A DNA stretch of 64,000 bases from Pyrenula massariospora. Taxonomy: Eukaryota; Ascomycota; Eurotiomycetes; Pyrenulales; Pyrenulaceae. A program made the translations under genes and the position numbers. Location: positions 806,001 to 870,000 of the forward strand of contig JAGFMI010000012.1 of the NCBI GenBank assembly GCA_021030905.1. The letters are read 5' to 3'. Each line of letters starts with the position of its first letter. Positions within the stretch are counted from its first letter, which is position 1. Below are positions 35,241-45,900 of the stretch, piece after piece. Below the pieces are notes generated by a model. It made no database searches, had not been told where the DNA came from, and saw only the letters and a list, made by a program, of their open reading frames with translations.

Positions 35241-36252
35241 TCACACTCCAGCAATCTCTGACGCCCTGTTGTCTTTTAAGCCCCTGAAATGCTTGATGGA
35301 ACCATTCTTCCGGCAGTAGCAGCAAAACATGTCTTCAAGCCTTACAGGTCCGCAAGAGCTGCACGGTCTAATGACATTGCAAGGACAGTAATGTGCCAGG
35401 ATTCCAAGATTAGACTCGCAGGTCTTAGAGAAGCACCGAAAATCTTTAAAGCGAGTAGGGTGTTTGATGATATCAAACGCGATCTCTGGATTCTGTTGTA
35501 TGAGATTCTTCCACTCTTGGTGCTCCAACACAATTCCCTGCAGTATGATCCGATGAGCCCAGCACATGAGCACATCCCGAAGGTCTCTGATTATTCCTGG
35601 TGTCGTATTGTAGACCAATTTGAGGAGATTGAGAAAATAGCCATTTGGCGCCGGCAGTGTGACCAGAAGCTTGATAGAGCGGTCCTCTATGAGTTGGTCT
35701 CGGCAATATTGTTTCAATTCTGTAAATTGGTATTTGTCGGCGAGGGCGAACAGTAGAACATGAAGTTTCGGGGGGTTGGAAAACCAACAAGATACAGGGT
35801 CGGCAATACAATCTTCAACGTCTGCAAATTGTTCCATGACGCGAAATCTCAATGGTGAATTAGTCTGGTGTAGATATATGGGAAATTGTCCGGCGTAGGC
35901 AAATATGATTGCGCGGGCCAGAAGGCTCGGATCATCGTCATGGAGTGTCACACACTGCTCTTTGGCTTCCTACTTCCGTGTCATTGTCTGCCTCTTCTCA
36001 GGCTCTGATCAGCTGCAACGGACCTTGAAGGAACTGCCGCACATTTTGCCAAAGAAAAGTGACTGGCCACATAAGATGGCACGATGCAGCTTCCACTCAT
36101 GTTTGCCAATCTTCACAGTAAGATCCGAATACTGGCCGCTGCTTAATAGCTTTCTGTGAGCTGTATCAGTGGTCAAGGTACGAGAGATGCTGTCAATGTA
36201 CTTGCTCATGGTGATCAAAGTGCGACTGTGCGATCGACTCCTTCGTCGACAT
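35241..36252 (-). CDS. BTB/POZ protein with C-terminal Cys module (BTB-C), GC-AG intron
   Basis: Exons 36252-36206 (47 nt), 36153-36024 (130 nt) and 35969-35241 (301 aa). The first exon (MSTKESIAQSHFDHHE) ends at a GC donor (GCAAGT, 36205) and joins AAG CTA TTA in phase 2. This reproduces exactly the 47-nt exon of the three other minus-strand paralogs. The core reads KLLSSGQYSDLTVKIGK, HEWKLHRAILCGQSLFFGKM and CGSSFK, then EAKEQCVTLHDDDPSLLARA and LLFALADKYQFTELKQYC. The C-terminal module has C238, C243 (x4 here instead of x2), YCPC, RPCSSC and a last CxxC (FCCYC) ending at C278. With the first intron retained, an alternative in-frame start at 36209 or 36218 exists. Confidence 0.85.
36154..36205 (-). 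other. GC-AG intron of BTB-C (52 nt)
   Basis: Donor GCAAGT, acceptor CTCACAG, possible branch CTTGACC or ACTGATAC. Position and phase equal those of the GT-AG intron 1 of the paralogs. Confidence 0.75.
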
Positions 36253-36616
36253 TCCTGCGTGCTGCGGACTCATACCGACGGAGGGTGTACACGAGAAGTC
36301 AGGCAAAGATTTGGAAGTTTATTCTCCTTAAGGAAACATTTTCAGGAAGAACCAATCAAGAAGTAAGTTGTCGGCTAAAACTGCTAGGTGGTCACTAGAT
36401 GGGTGAATGAACAGTGGATAAAGTTGTGATTTTGTTGCCCTAGTAGACAAAAAGAATCTACGAGCTTAGCTGGAACTGGCGGCCACTTGAAGTCAGCTGC
36501 AATCCTGACTATGGATTAGCGTCTTTCTCCGTAGATGTCTTTCCCTTCAGGCCTAGATATAAAGAATCCCAGAGTAGAAGTCATATTATAGGGGAAAACA
36601 CAACTTAATGCTCCTA
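36253..36616. other. Spacer between BTB-C and BTB-D
   Basis: 364 bp, AT-rich at its end. Likely BTB-C promoter and BTB-D 3' flank. No fragment of a further copy seen. Confidence 0.4.
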
Positions 36617-37703
36617 TTAAGATTTCTTTCCATCTCCGCCTCTAGTAGAATGCCATTTAAGCTGACAGGCAAAGCAAGTCAATTTCACTTTGCTCTCACA
36701 TTCTTGAGATCCACAATGACCCCATGGAAGGCAAGAGCATTGTTTAACGAAGCGCTTTTCGGAAGAACAAGTTGAACACATTTTGTGCTTTGACCACAAA
36801 GGTTTCGAGAGTAAATCCCAGGCAATTTCGGGACTGGCTAGGAAGTAGCTCTTCCACTTGTCGTCCTGATATACAGCGGAGTCCTCGGCAATGAAGTGTA
36901 CCATCGTAATAAAGAGAGAGCGGAGGCTCCGGTCGTTCTCTGTAGAGTTGTCATAGATCAACTTTATGAGGTCTAGATAGGCGTAATGCGGCGAGTGCTC
37001 CGATTTGGTGTAGTTTAAGAGCATTTTTTCATTCTGCAAGATCTTCACGTGGCAGAGACGCTTGAGCGTGTCAATTTGGTACTTGTCTGCTAGCCCGTAC
37101 ATCTGAGCATGGACGCAGAGGGATACAAGGTCCTGTGTGCTGTTTTCTTCGAAGACGTCTTGAATATTCTTGAATTGAGCGAGGATTGTCTTGTCGCTGA
37201 GATCGCTGATCTTGTCAGGGTAATCGCCTGTGTACAAGAATAAAATCATTCGTGCCACTAGGCTCGGTTCATCGTCGTGAAGAGTGACAGAGCTCTCTAT
37301 GGCTTCCTGGATGGGAAAGTTAGCTGAATAGCCAGGCGAGCCAGATTGAGGGCTGGCTCAATGACAGAATTCGTTATGGAAGTACTTCTAGTAGCCATCG
37401 CACTATCTAGAAATAAGTTCCAGCAGCAAGTTCTGCCCGTTGAGCCATAGGGTCCTGCCACTGACGCGAAAACTGCTCGTGCACATTTTGTCAAAGAACG
37501 CCGACTGACTGCATAGTATCGTGCGATGGAGCTTCCATTCATATGGCGATTCAAGTCTCACAACGAAATCGGAGAATGCTCCGCTGCTGAGCAATTTGCT
37601 TTTTGCATTCATTCAGTCAAATCTTGCTATTGATCTCGGGTGACTGGAACACTTACGCATTGTACTGAGCCTGAGCTGCTTGGAATGAGACAGGAGCGAA
37701 CAT
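36617..37703 (-). CDS. BTB/POZ protein with C-terminal Cys module (BTB-D)
   Basis: Exons 37703-37657 (47 nt), 37598-37466 (133 nt) and 37306-36617 (289 aa). Introns are 58 and 159 nt. The first exon encodes MFAPVSFQAAQAQYNA, similar to BTB-E. The core reads KLLSSGAFSDFVVRLES, YEWKLHRTILCSQSAFFDKM and CTSSFR, then EAIESSVTLHDDEPSLVARM and LFLYTGDYP, with MYGLADKYQIDTLKRLC further on. The Cys module has CSTC (237-240), QCSC, HCGSQEC and CFAC (271-274), all eight ligand positions filled. A start at 37612 would skip exon 1 and is less likely. Confidence 0.88.
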
Positions 37704-38532
37704 GGCGGAAGCCAGTCTAATATGGTTCGCTCTACCAGATTATTCCTCCTTACTTGCTCAAGTTCCGCGATGATTTCAATCGCGCAGTCCCGGTAACAAA
37801 AAGGAAAATTAGTTACGGAGCGTCCTGCCTGTATGTGGCAAGGCGCTAGTAAATTGCATGGTGAGCTTCACCCGTTACCTTCACATACAGTCTTATGTGT
37901 TAGGAACGTAGTCTCGGTGTTCCCTGAACGAGTTTTCGAGAAGCGAAAAGAGGCTGGTTCTCGACATTGGGGGCTGAGGCTGAAGGCTGAGAAGGCACCA
38001 CGTCTAACTGTGATAGGTAGATGGTGCGGCTACTGTGCCCCCACGGGCGACATAAAAAGTGGCACCGGTGTCGTATATGCGAGAAAACTCTTACAAACTT
38101 ACTAAGTACTGAAGCTGGGCAAGTACAGTGCTCATACACGAATGAAAATACGCCACCAAAAAGTCTCCTTACCAACATTAGCGAAGAACAGGTGAACTAA
38201 TGCGCGTGCCAACCATGAAAAGCGGAAGCGGAGCCCATAAGGGACTGAAACTCCAATACATAACTTTCGCCATTTAATGCTGACATTTTAGCTTGTCGCA
38301 AAACCGATGTGTAAGCAATAGAGTACGGTGCCTCGATTCTACAGATCAGGCATGGGGAATGTTTCGGTATCGTCAGATCTACTTTCAGCTGACAGGCTTC
38401 TTCGGGAGACAAGAGAATTGACGCTAAGATCTATCCTGCTCCCAACAGCTAGATGATTGTCTTCCCTTCTCACAATCGAATCTCCTAGAAACCGCAGGAC
38501 GACTGGTCACTGCGAATAGTCTCTTTGCTCTG
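37704..38532. other. Spacer between BTB-D and BTB-E
   Basis: 829 bp with no gene supported. The minus-strand frame at 38197-38412 has no motif. Confidence 0.4.
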
Positions 38533-39525
38533 TCATCTGACCGATTTCCTCTCCTTCCGTGGATTTCTCAACTCTTCAAATCTACATTTCAAGCACCTCT
38601 GGAGCACAGCGTCATTCACGACTTTTTCTTCGCAATATTTTGAGCCACAGCTGCCTTCAAAGTCACAAGCACAGTGACTAAGGTATACCCTCCCCTCGCC
38701 GCACACTAAACATTTCTTCTGCTCTTTTTGTAACTTTCGGGTCAATAGATCCCAGTCGATATCAGGGTTGCTTTGAACGACATCTTTGAATTGCTGGTGC
38801 TTTAGAACTCCTTTGAACTTGACCAGCGCTTGGGTACAAGCGATAATGTGTCCACGAAAGATGATGTCATTTTCAGTCGTATTGTCGTAGACTGATTTCA
38901 GAAGCTCCGTGAACGTAGACCTTGCAACTGGTGAGTCTTGTATTAGAGACGTTGATAGTGTCGTTGTGCAGTAAAGATAATTCCGCAAGCAGCGCTTCTT
39001 TAGTCTTTCGATTTGATATTTATCTGCAAGCCCGTGGAGATGAACGTGCATGACTGCGACCCCATGCAGCCCTTCTGCTTCAGTGAAACAATCTTTTACG
39101 CTGCCAAACTGTGCCAACAAATGTCTCTCTTGGAGACTGTCAATGTAACCAGGATATTCGCCAGTATACATGAAGATGATGGCACGTGTCAATAGACTTG
39201 GTTCATCATCATGGAGAGTAACGACCTGTTCTCGAGCTTCCTGTTCGATGTCAGTCCGCATATCGACTAGCGTTTTCCTTCGATCACTTACCCGAAAAGC
39301 ACTATGGCACATCGTATTGAAGAAAGCAGATTGGCTGCACAGAACGCTCCGATGTAGCTTGAGCTGGAGATCTTGGCCAAGCAGGATAAGGAAGTCTGAG
39401 AAATCCCCCGAATTGAGTAGTCTTCTGGAACAACATTAGCTAACTTGAAGCCGTCCATGATAGATATGGAATTCTTACCCGTTGTAATCGATCTGCGCGG
39501 CATTGAAACTGTCTGAGGTCGGCAT
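38533..39525 (-). CDS. BTB/POZ protein with C-terminal Cys module (BTB-E)
   Basis: Exons 39525-39479 (47 nt), 39424-39292 (133 nt) and 39240-38533 (295 aa). Introns are 54 and 51 nt. The first exon encodes MPTSDSFNAAQIDYNG. The core reads LLNSGDFSDFLILLGQD, LKLHRSVLCSQSAFFNTM and CHSAFR, then EAREQVVTLHDDEPSLLTRA, IIFMYTGEYP and LHGLADKYQIERLKKRC. The Cys module has CLVC (237-240), HCAC, SCGSKYC and CLKC (276-279), eight positions filled, followed by a basic tail (RNPRKERKSVR). Closest to BTB-D by exon lengths and by the GS-x2-C spacing inside the module, suggesting a recent local duplication. Confidence 0.88.
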
Positions 39526-39885
39526 CTTGCTGACTCTTCTCGTGAGGACCGTAATCTACCTTCTGAGCTCCTCAGTTGCTGAACAAGACTGATAAGAAAG
39601 TGTAGAAGTTGGGGATTTTTTCTTGACCATAGAAAAACAAACGAGCACGATGGCAACCTATTTATAGGTTTGACGGTAATGTCGGTAAGATCTTCGGTGG
39701 TGAGGATAAACGAACGATCACAACGCCTTAATCATGATCTGCAATAGTCGCGCCGTGGAAGAAAGATTGATAATGCTGGGCAGGAAATTTAGATAATCAC
39801 TCCATTTCACTGTCCGTCACGTGTGATTTCTAATGAAATTTCAGGTTCTTTGTTCCTCTTCACAGTGACCAATTTTCATCGAAAA
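39526..39885. other. Intergenic, nothing seen
   Basis: 360 bp, probable BTB-E promoter and 3' flank of the DUF218 gene. Confidence 0.4.
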
Positions 39886-40832
39886 TCACATGAGTAATTC
39901 CGCAAGTGACCGGGCTGTCTCTTCTGTCCAACCTCTCCGTCCCCTTTTCTCTGACAGTATATTGCCAGTTCCTGTTGGGTCCTCTTTCCACGGCATATAA
40001 GCATTACGATATTCTAGCGCCTTTACTTCTGCGATCTTTCCATCACTCATGGGCGGGTCGATGCCAACAAATTTCCAAGAAGTCGGAGATCGATTTAAAA
40101 AACTAGGGAAATGCAACTCGGTGAATCGGGCGCGTTTAAAGTCATGGGATATGACGGTAACATGGCCGGGATTGGTGATTAGCATGGCTGGTGAAGGAAA
40201 CGGCGGGTCTGGAGGATCAGCCTGGAGGGCTCGGATGTATAGAGGAATCTGCTGGATTGGGAGCGACACATTCTGGAGTGAGTCTGTTGCATATGGATCT
40301 GTGAACAGGCGAGGACGAAGGCGGTTGGGAAATCCAAAGAGGTGATTTGCAAGAGCGAGAGTCTGTTGATTTGCAGTGATTAGGAATCGATGAATAGTGA
40401 GCTGCAGATGATTAGAGACGGACCAAATATGACGCTGCTTCTGAGGTCGAGGTATGTGCTTTTTTGGTTGAGCCGCTGTAATCAATTCAACTACATCAGA
40501 GATTATGACTATGAGAATACATTGGAAAAGAAAGGGTTCCGCATACCCAGAAAAGACAAGGATGGACCGCTCATCTTCTTCTAGCAACTTCAGCCCGGCA
40601 ATGACATGATTGATGAATGTGGGCGTCTCTCCGGTTTGAAAGTTCTCGATGAGCCTTAAAGTCTTCAGTTACTGGCAATTAAACAGGGAAGCTAATGATT
40701 CGTAGGTTTTGAAGGTATGTAAGGGGGTTTTGTCTACCATTCTTTTTCGTCAGCTCCATTGGTTGGGCCACCAGTCCAGATTGCGTGACAGCAGACAATA
40801 ATCAAATTTAGCGACATGTTTGGAGCATTCAT
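39886..40832 (-). CDS. DUF218-domain protein
   Basis: Exons 40832-40738, 40654-40547, 40475-40424 and 40362-39886 (243 aa); introns 83, 71 and 61 nt. The reconstructed N-terminus [19 protein letters not shown], then [38 protein letters not shown] and [24 protein letters not shown] is the fungal DUF218 (YdcF-like) pattern. The family is named for conserved acidic and Gly residues around a nucleotide-like fold. Function in fungi is not established. No signal peptide. Without splicing, only the C-terminal half is seen as a long frame. Confidence 0.82.
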
Positions 40833-41596
40833 AGTGAGACAGAGTCCCTGTCAATCAAGACTACGTTTCTTCTGATTCCAACTTGCAAACTGTCTCTATT
40901 AGCTTAGTAATGTGGGCAGTCACGCCGCATTTCAAGCGGGGTGGGACTTGTTTACATCTTTGATATTGAGTACAGCATTGACGTCATAATGGCACCTGTC
41001 CTGAAGCTGAGCAGTAAAGCAAGCTGTGAGATGATGATTGAGTGTAAGTAGATCCCTAGCGAAATCATGAGCTGTGGGCAATTCCACCCTCAATCAATTC
41101 CGCTCAAAATGCACGGATCAAATTTGGAGCTGTGCCCGACGGCCGCCTGCCGAGCGGCACTCTTCGTCCTCTCTCGCACCATCGAGACATCTTAATTGCT
41201 GATCCAACATCTGGTCTCAATTGAATTGAGGTTAAAGACGAGAATCGATCATAAAGATCAACTAATACTGTGATTTTCTATTCATCCGGACCTCTATTCG
41301 ATTTCTTGGGAGAAGTCTCCGATGAGCCTCCGCCTGTGCAATCACGCTACCGTTTCATCTTGATGAACACCGCCGGCAGTGGAGGAAACAATGATTCGCG
41401 TTCATTAAAACAGAATGAACCAAAAAATTTGGAGATTCCCATATATTTCTCCATGCTTTTCTGACATTGTTCAAGATGTTCTTTTCACTTCAGCCTTTTC
41501 AAATAGTCTATTCGTTTCTGATAGCACCTCTATCATCCACCTTAATTTCGTCCAGCGTTTCTTTCACACAGACTTTCTTTTCCTAGACCCTTCAGA
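40833..41596. promoter_or_regulatory. Divergent intergenic, DUF218 / GH12
   Basis: 764 bp. Pyrimidine-rich before the GH12 start (41500-41590), as in many fungal promoters. One GCGGGG at 40936-40941 fits the carbon-catabolite repressor consensus SYGGRG, but a single hexamer is weak evidence. Confidence 0.35.
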
Positions 41597-42735
41597 ATGC
41601 CTTCCTGGTCGAAGCACCTCTCCTTACTCACGGCACTTGCCTTCTCATCTACCACCCTTGTCGCAGCCCTCCCCCAATCCTCTCTCCCACCTCGCGCCAC
41701 AAACTTCTGCGGCGACCAAGACTATCAAGTCATTCAAGGCACCCCATGGATAGTCTACAACATGCTATATAATTCCGCTGATTTGACGAGCTCCGACTCC
41801 TGGTGCACCATCTACGATGGCCTCACCACTGCTGCGGACGGCACAAAGGATATTCAGTGGGGCTCTACGTCGACGATTAGTAGCGCCAAAGATACCGTGA
41901 AGGGCTATTCGTTCATTGGCCTCACGCAGGGACTGTCGAACACGCTGAATAGCATTGCATCGATTCCAGCAATTTACTCGTGGACAAGAACTAATACGAC
42001 GGCATTCAAAGGAAACATCGTGTTTGACTTCATGACAAATGACAAAAAGGGTGACTCAACATCGACGGACTCGCACGAGCTCATGCTCTGGCTGCAATAC
42101 GAGGGCGGTCAGTTACCAATCGGCTACACAAGGACGCCAACGAAGGTCAACGATCTGTTCGGAACCTCATGGAGCCTGTACTCAGGAAAGAACACAGACA
42201 CCGGGATCACAGTGACCAGCATGCTCGCCGACACACAATTCGACGGCACCTTTACCGGCGATCTAATGGACTGGATGAAAGCCCTCGTCGCGCAAGGCCT
42301 CTTCACCATGGGCACGTATCTAAATGTGGGGAATGCTGGGTACGTCTCTCACACGCCCTCCATCATGCTCCTACCTTTCACTAATAAAGCCCCGTCTACA
42401 GTACCGAGATCTTCTACGGCGACTCCACAATGTCCTCCACGCTCGGCCTGCAGGTCAACGTAGGTTCCTCCAATGCAGACACCTCTTCCGCCCCTGCTAA
42501 GGCCGTGTCTTCTACAGCTGCAGTAGCGCCGGCCAGTTCTACCGTTGCATCGTCCGTTGCAGCTATCGCGCCTATCGAGACGTCCGCGTCCGCTGTTGTA
42601 GAATCTTCGGCTTCGGGTGTGGCTACAGCTGTTCCGAGCGAGACTGCAATTGAGACTGCAAGCAGTGGCGTGGGAGGCGATGCGCCTGTGGAGACAGATA
42701 CTAGCGATGGTGGCGACGACACTTGTGATGCGTAG
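41597..42735 (+). CDS. Glycoside hydrolase family 12 endoglucanase (secreted)
   Basis: Exons 41597-42339 and 42402-42735 (358 aa), intron 62 nt. A signal peptide covers ~1-24 (SKHLSLLTALAFSSTTLVAA). The GH12 fold is recognisable from FCGDQDYQVIQGTPWIVYNM, WCTIYDG and KGYSFIGLTQGLSNTLNSI, then SHELMLWLQYEGGQLPIG and GTEIFYG. The catalytic pair is E161 (nucleophile, in HELMLWL) and E250 (acid/base, in GTEIFYG, restored only by the splice). Acts on beta-1,4-glucan or xyloglucan of plant walls. The catalytic domain ends near residue 268. A ~90-residue Ser/Thr/Ala/Val tail follows, unusual for this family, with a final acidic DGGDDTCDA and no clear GPI signal. Confidence 0.92.
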
Positions 42736-42912
42736 AGTGTGGACAAATGGGGGCTGTCTGGGAGTAAAGGAAAACTTTTGGAATATTCGCTTCGGCTGTA
42801 CATATTATTTTCAGGTCAAGCTGCTGGTAATTTGATCTACAAAAGTTGCCATAGCTTGTGATTTCTCGATGCCGTGGCACCAATGCCATAAAGGTATCAT
42901 ACATCACCCTGT

Positions 42913-45900
42913 CTACCTCGCCTTCTTGCTTCCCCTCCCACCCCTTGCCCCACTACCACTACCACCTTTCCCCTTTCCCCCTCCACCAGCACCACCGCTC
43001 CCAGCTCCCGCGCCCCCACCAAGCCCTCCCCCCTGAACAACCCTCACCTTCCCCACCGGCACCGCCCCAATAACCTCCTCAACCCTCCACGCCCTTACGT
43101 ACTCCACCTCCCGCGGCCACACCTTCTCCCGATCCCCCGCCCCCTCATCCACAACCCTGGGCCCCAACTTCCCCAGCTCCGCCCACCTCCCCACAATCTC
43201 CCTCACCGCCTTCCCCTTCTTCACACTCCCCGGCTGCAGTTTAACCCGATACTTGCACCTGCCCGACAGCGCGCTCCACGGCCCACACACGGGGACCGCG
43301 GCGAGAATCTCGTCCCCTGGCATCGGCGTGCCGACGAGGCGGTCGAGGCTGGCGAGCTCTTTCCTCTCCTGCTCCAGCACCTCGGGGTCGATTTCATCTT
43401 CGCCTCCTTCACCGCCCTCTTGTCTCCGTCGCTCCGTCTGCGCGGCCCTCTCGTGCTGGGCTCGTCGCCGCTCTTTGTCCCGTTGCGCTTTCTCCTCTCG
43501 GGCTGCCTTTTCGGCTTCGGCGTCGGCGCTCTTCTGTTGCTGGGCTGCAGAGCCGAGGAGCTGCATGGCGAGGGCGCGGTCTTCGTCGTCTTGGTGGGCG
43601 TACTTTTGGGCCGCCTTTTTGGCTTTGCTGCGTTTTCCGCGGGATAAGGGGGTTTGGGGTTGGGGTTTTTGGGATGCGGTCGTGGTAGAGGCTGTGGTTT
43701 CTGGCTCTGAGGGGGTTTCCTCGTTATCAGAGTTTGGAGATGTATCAGCTTCGCCTGGGGTTGACGGTGTTGAGTTAGTCGCGGAAAGCTCGCTTTTGCG
43801 GAGTAGGCGCCGTTCTCGTGCAGAAAGGTGGCGTCCTGCGTCTTCTTTCTCTGGCTGCAAAGATGGTTCTGTATCGAGGCCTTCTTGTATTGAAGTCTCC
43901 TCTTTCTCGGACTTTCCGCTCTCAGCAGGCTCCAAAGTTACTTTGGGGGTCATTTCCGGCCCGTTAGCAGGAGCTATACCTCCTGTCCGCAACGGATTGT
44001 CGTCAGCCATGACTGAGCCCACGTGGGATGCTGTTTCGTCATCTGAGTCAGATCCATCGTTCGCATTCTGCACATCAGAGTCCTCTGCCGCGACATCATT
44101 TGTATCATCAAGCATTTCCTCAACTGACATCTGAGCTGTTCGATCGGCCAACTCCAGGGCTTTCTGGTCCCCTCCAGAGACGCTCTCTGAGTATTGTATT
44201 TTATGTCTGGTATGATTCTTCGCGCTATCCTCACTAATCTGAAACATTACTCCAAAGCCTAACAGAAGCTGCGATGGAGGCAAGAAGTTCTTCTTACCCT
44301 TGACCATAAAACCACCGGTCGTGAGGTATTCGCCGCTTGGTGCCGTTTTGGAGACTTGATCAGCATTGACCCACCAAGCAGCCATCACAGCCTTTGAGTC
44401 CCAAGCATTTGACGTACAGACTGAGAGAGCTCCCGCTTGAGACAGAGTAGAAGGAGGTATCGGTGCGTCAGGAGTAGAAATCATGTTCTTTACAATCACA
44501 GAAGCTGCGCCCTGTAAATCAGCATGGACATATACATCTCCTTTCTTCAGGTACCTGCGATACAACAACTCATTCTGTTGCGCATCCTTGCCGCCGAGAA
44601 CGAGATATCCGTCGGAGGATATGAAGAAAATGAACTTTTCAAACCACATCTGCTTTCTTGTTGGCTGCAGAGCCTGCTTTTCTTGCTTCAATCCTTTCTT
44701 CAGATCCACGCCAATTTTGTGTTCAGCGTTTCTCAGTGCCTTGGATGATGCTTCCTTTGTACGCTGCTCCTTCACCGCGGCGGACTTTTTCTGATCGTAG
44801 TAGTTGCCTGCATTTGCCCACGGAGACAAGCCCAGATCTATATCAACCGTCAATAACGGCGATGATTTTGGTTGGTTGCGTGCAGATTGATCATCCAGAT
44901 CACTATCAGGTGGTGACTCTTCACTGTCTTCTGAGTTGTATCCTTCGTCCTTGTTATCTTCCTCCGTCGAAGCTTCCGAGAGGACCAACGTGACAGTGTT
45001 CTCATAAAGCTTGAGCGGAAGCTTGATAAGCTTCGCCACTTGATTGTCTCTCTTTTGCTCGGCTTCAATGAGCTTTGCGATGTCCACCCAATCCATACCT
45101 TGTCCAATTAGGCCATTCATGGCATTGATAGCTTCTCGGACTCTGTGAACGTTGGCGGAAATTGCTTCTGCTTGTCGAATGTGTAGCTCTTGTACCTCCT
45201 TCAAGGCACCAAGTCGCTTCTCGTGTTCAGATCTAGTGGCGTCGATCTTCTTCTTCGCATTCTCTTCTCGTTCCGTAAGTCTCGATTCAAGCTTTTGCGA
45301 CTCAATCGATGAGAAATATTCGTCTACTGTCTCGTTGAAGCCGTCGAAAGCGATGATACGCACTCCAGGTTTACCTTCAAATTGTTGTGGCTTGAAAGGA
45401 TGAAAATCATCGTATAAAAGCTCATGTTTTGACTCCTTTGCTGCGCTTTCCAAATTATCCTTCTCTATAGCAATGATGAATCCAGACGATTGATCATTAG
45501 CCCCAAGATTCAGAAAGAGCTTGTTAGCTTCCTCGATCGCCTTGTAGAGTCGCGATAGTATGCTCTGGTCTTCTAAAGCTTCTTCTGGCTTGACAGAGGC
45601 ATCAAACTTGGTAATTGTGAAAGCATGGTCAAGGAGGTGAGGTGGATATTCTGGAAACGCGATCGAGAGTGATTTGCGTAGGTCATCGCCCTCTTTCCGC
45701 TTCTTGGCTCTCTTTTTTCCCAACTCCGCAGTAGCAGCGGCTCTCTGTATTTGCTCTCGTAACGCAGTCGTTAACCTCTCAATCGTAATTCGTGGTGTTC
45801 CTTCAAAATTCTGCTTGAACTTTATGGGATATGGTGCCCCAAGCTTGACATCCACGCTCTCGCTGCCTTCGGAGACGACTCGTAGTAGGGCAAGGACACT

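Noticed and set aside
36009-36218. Start of BTB-C at 36218 or 36209
   Set aside because: Uses what appears to be the GC-AG intron as coding. The 47-nt exon starting at 36252 matches the paralogs.
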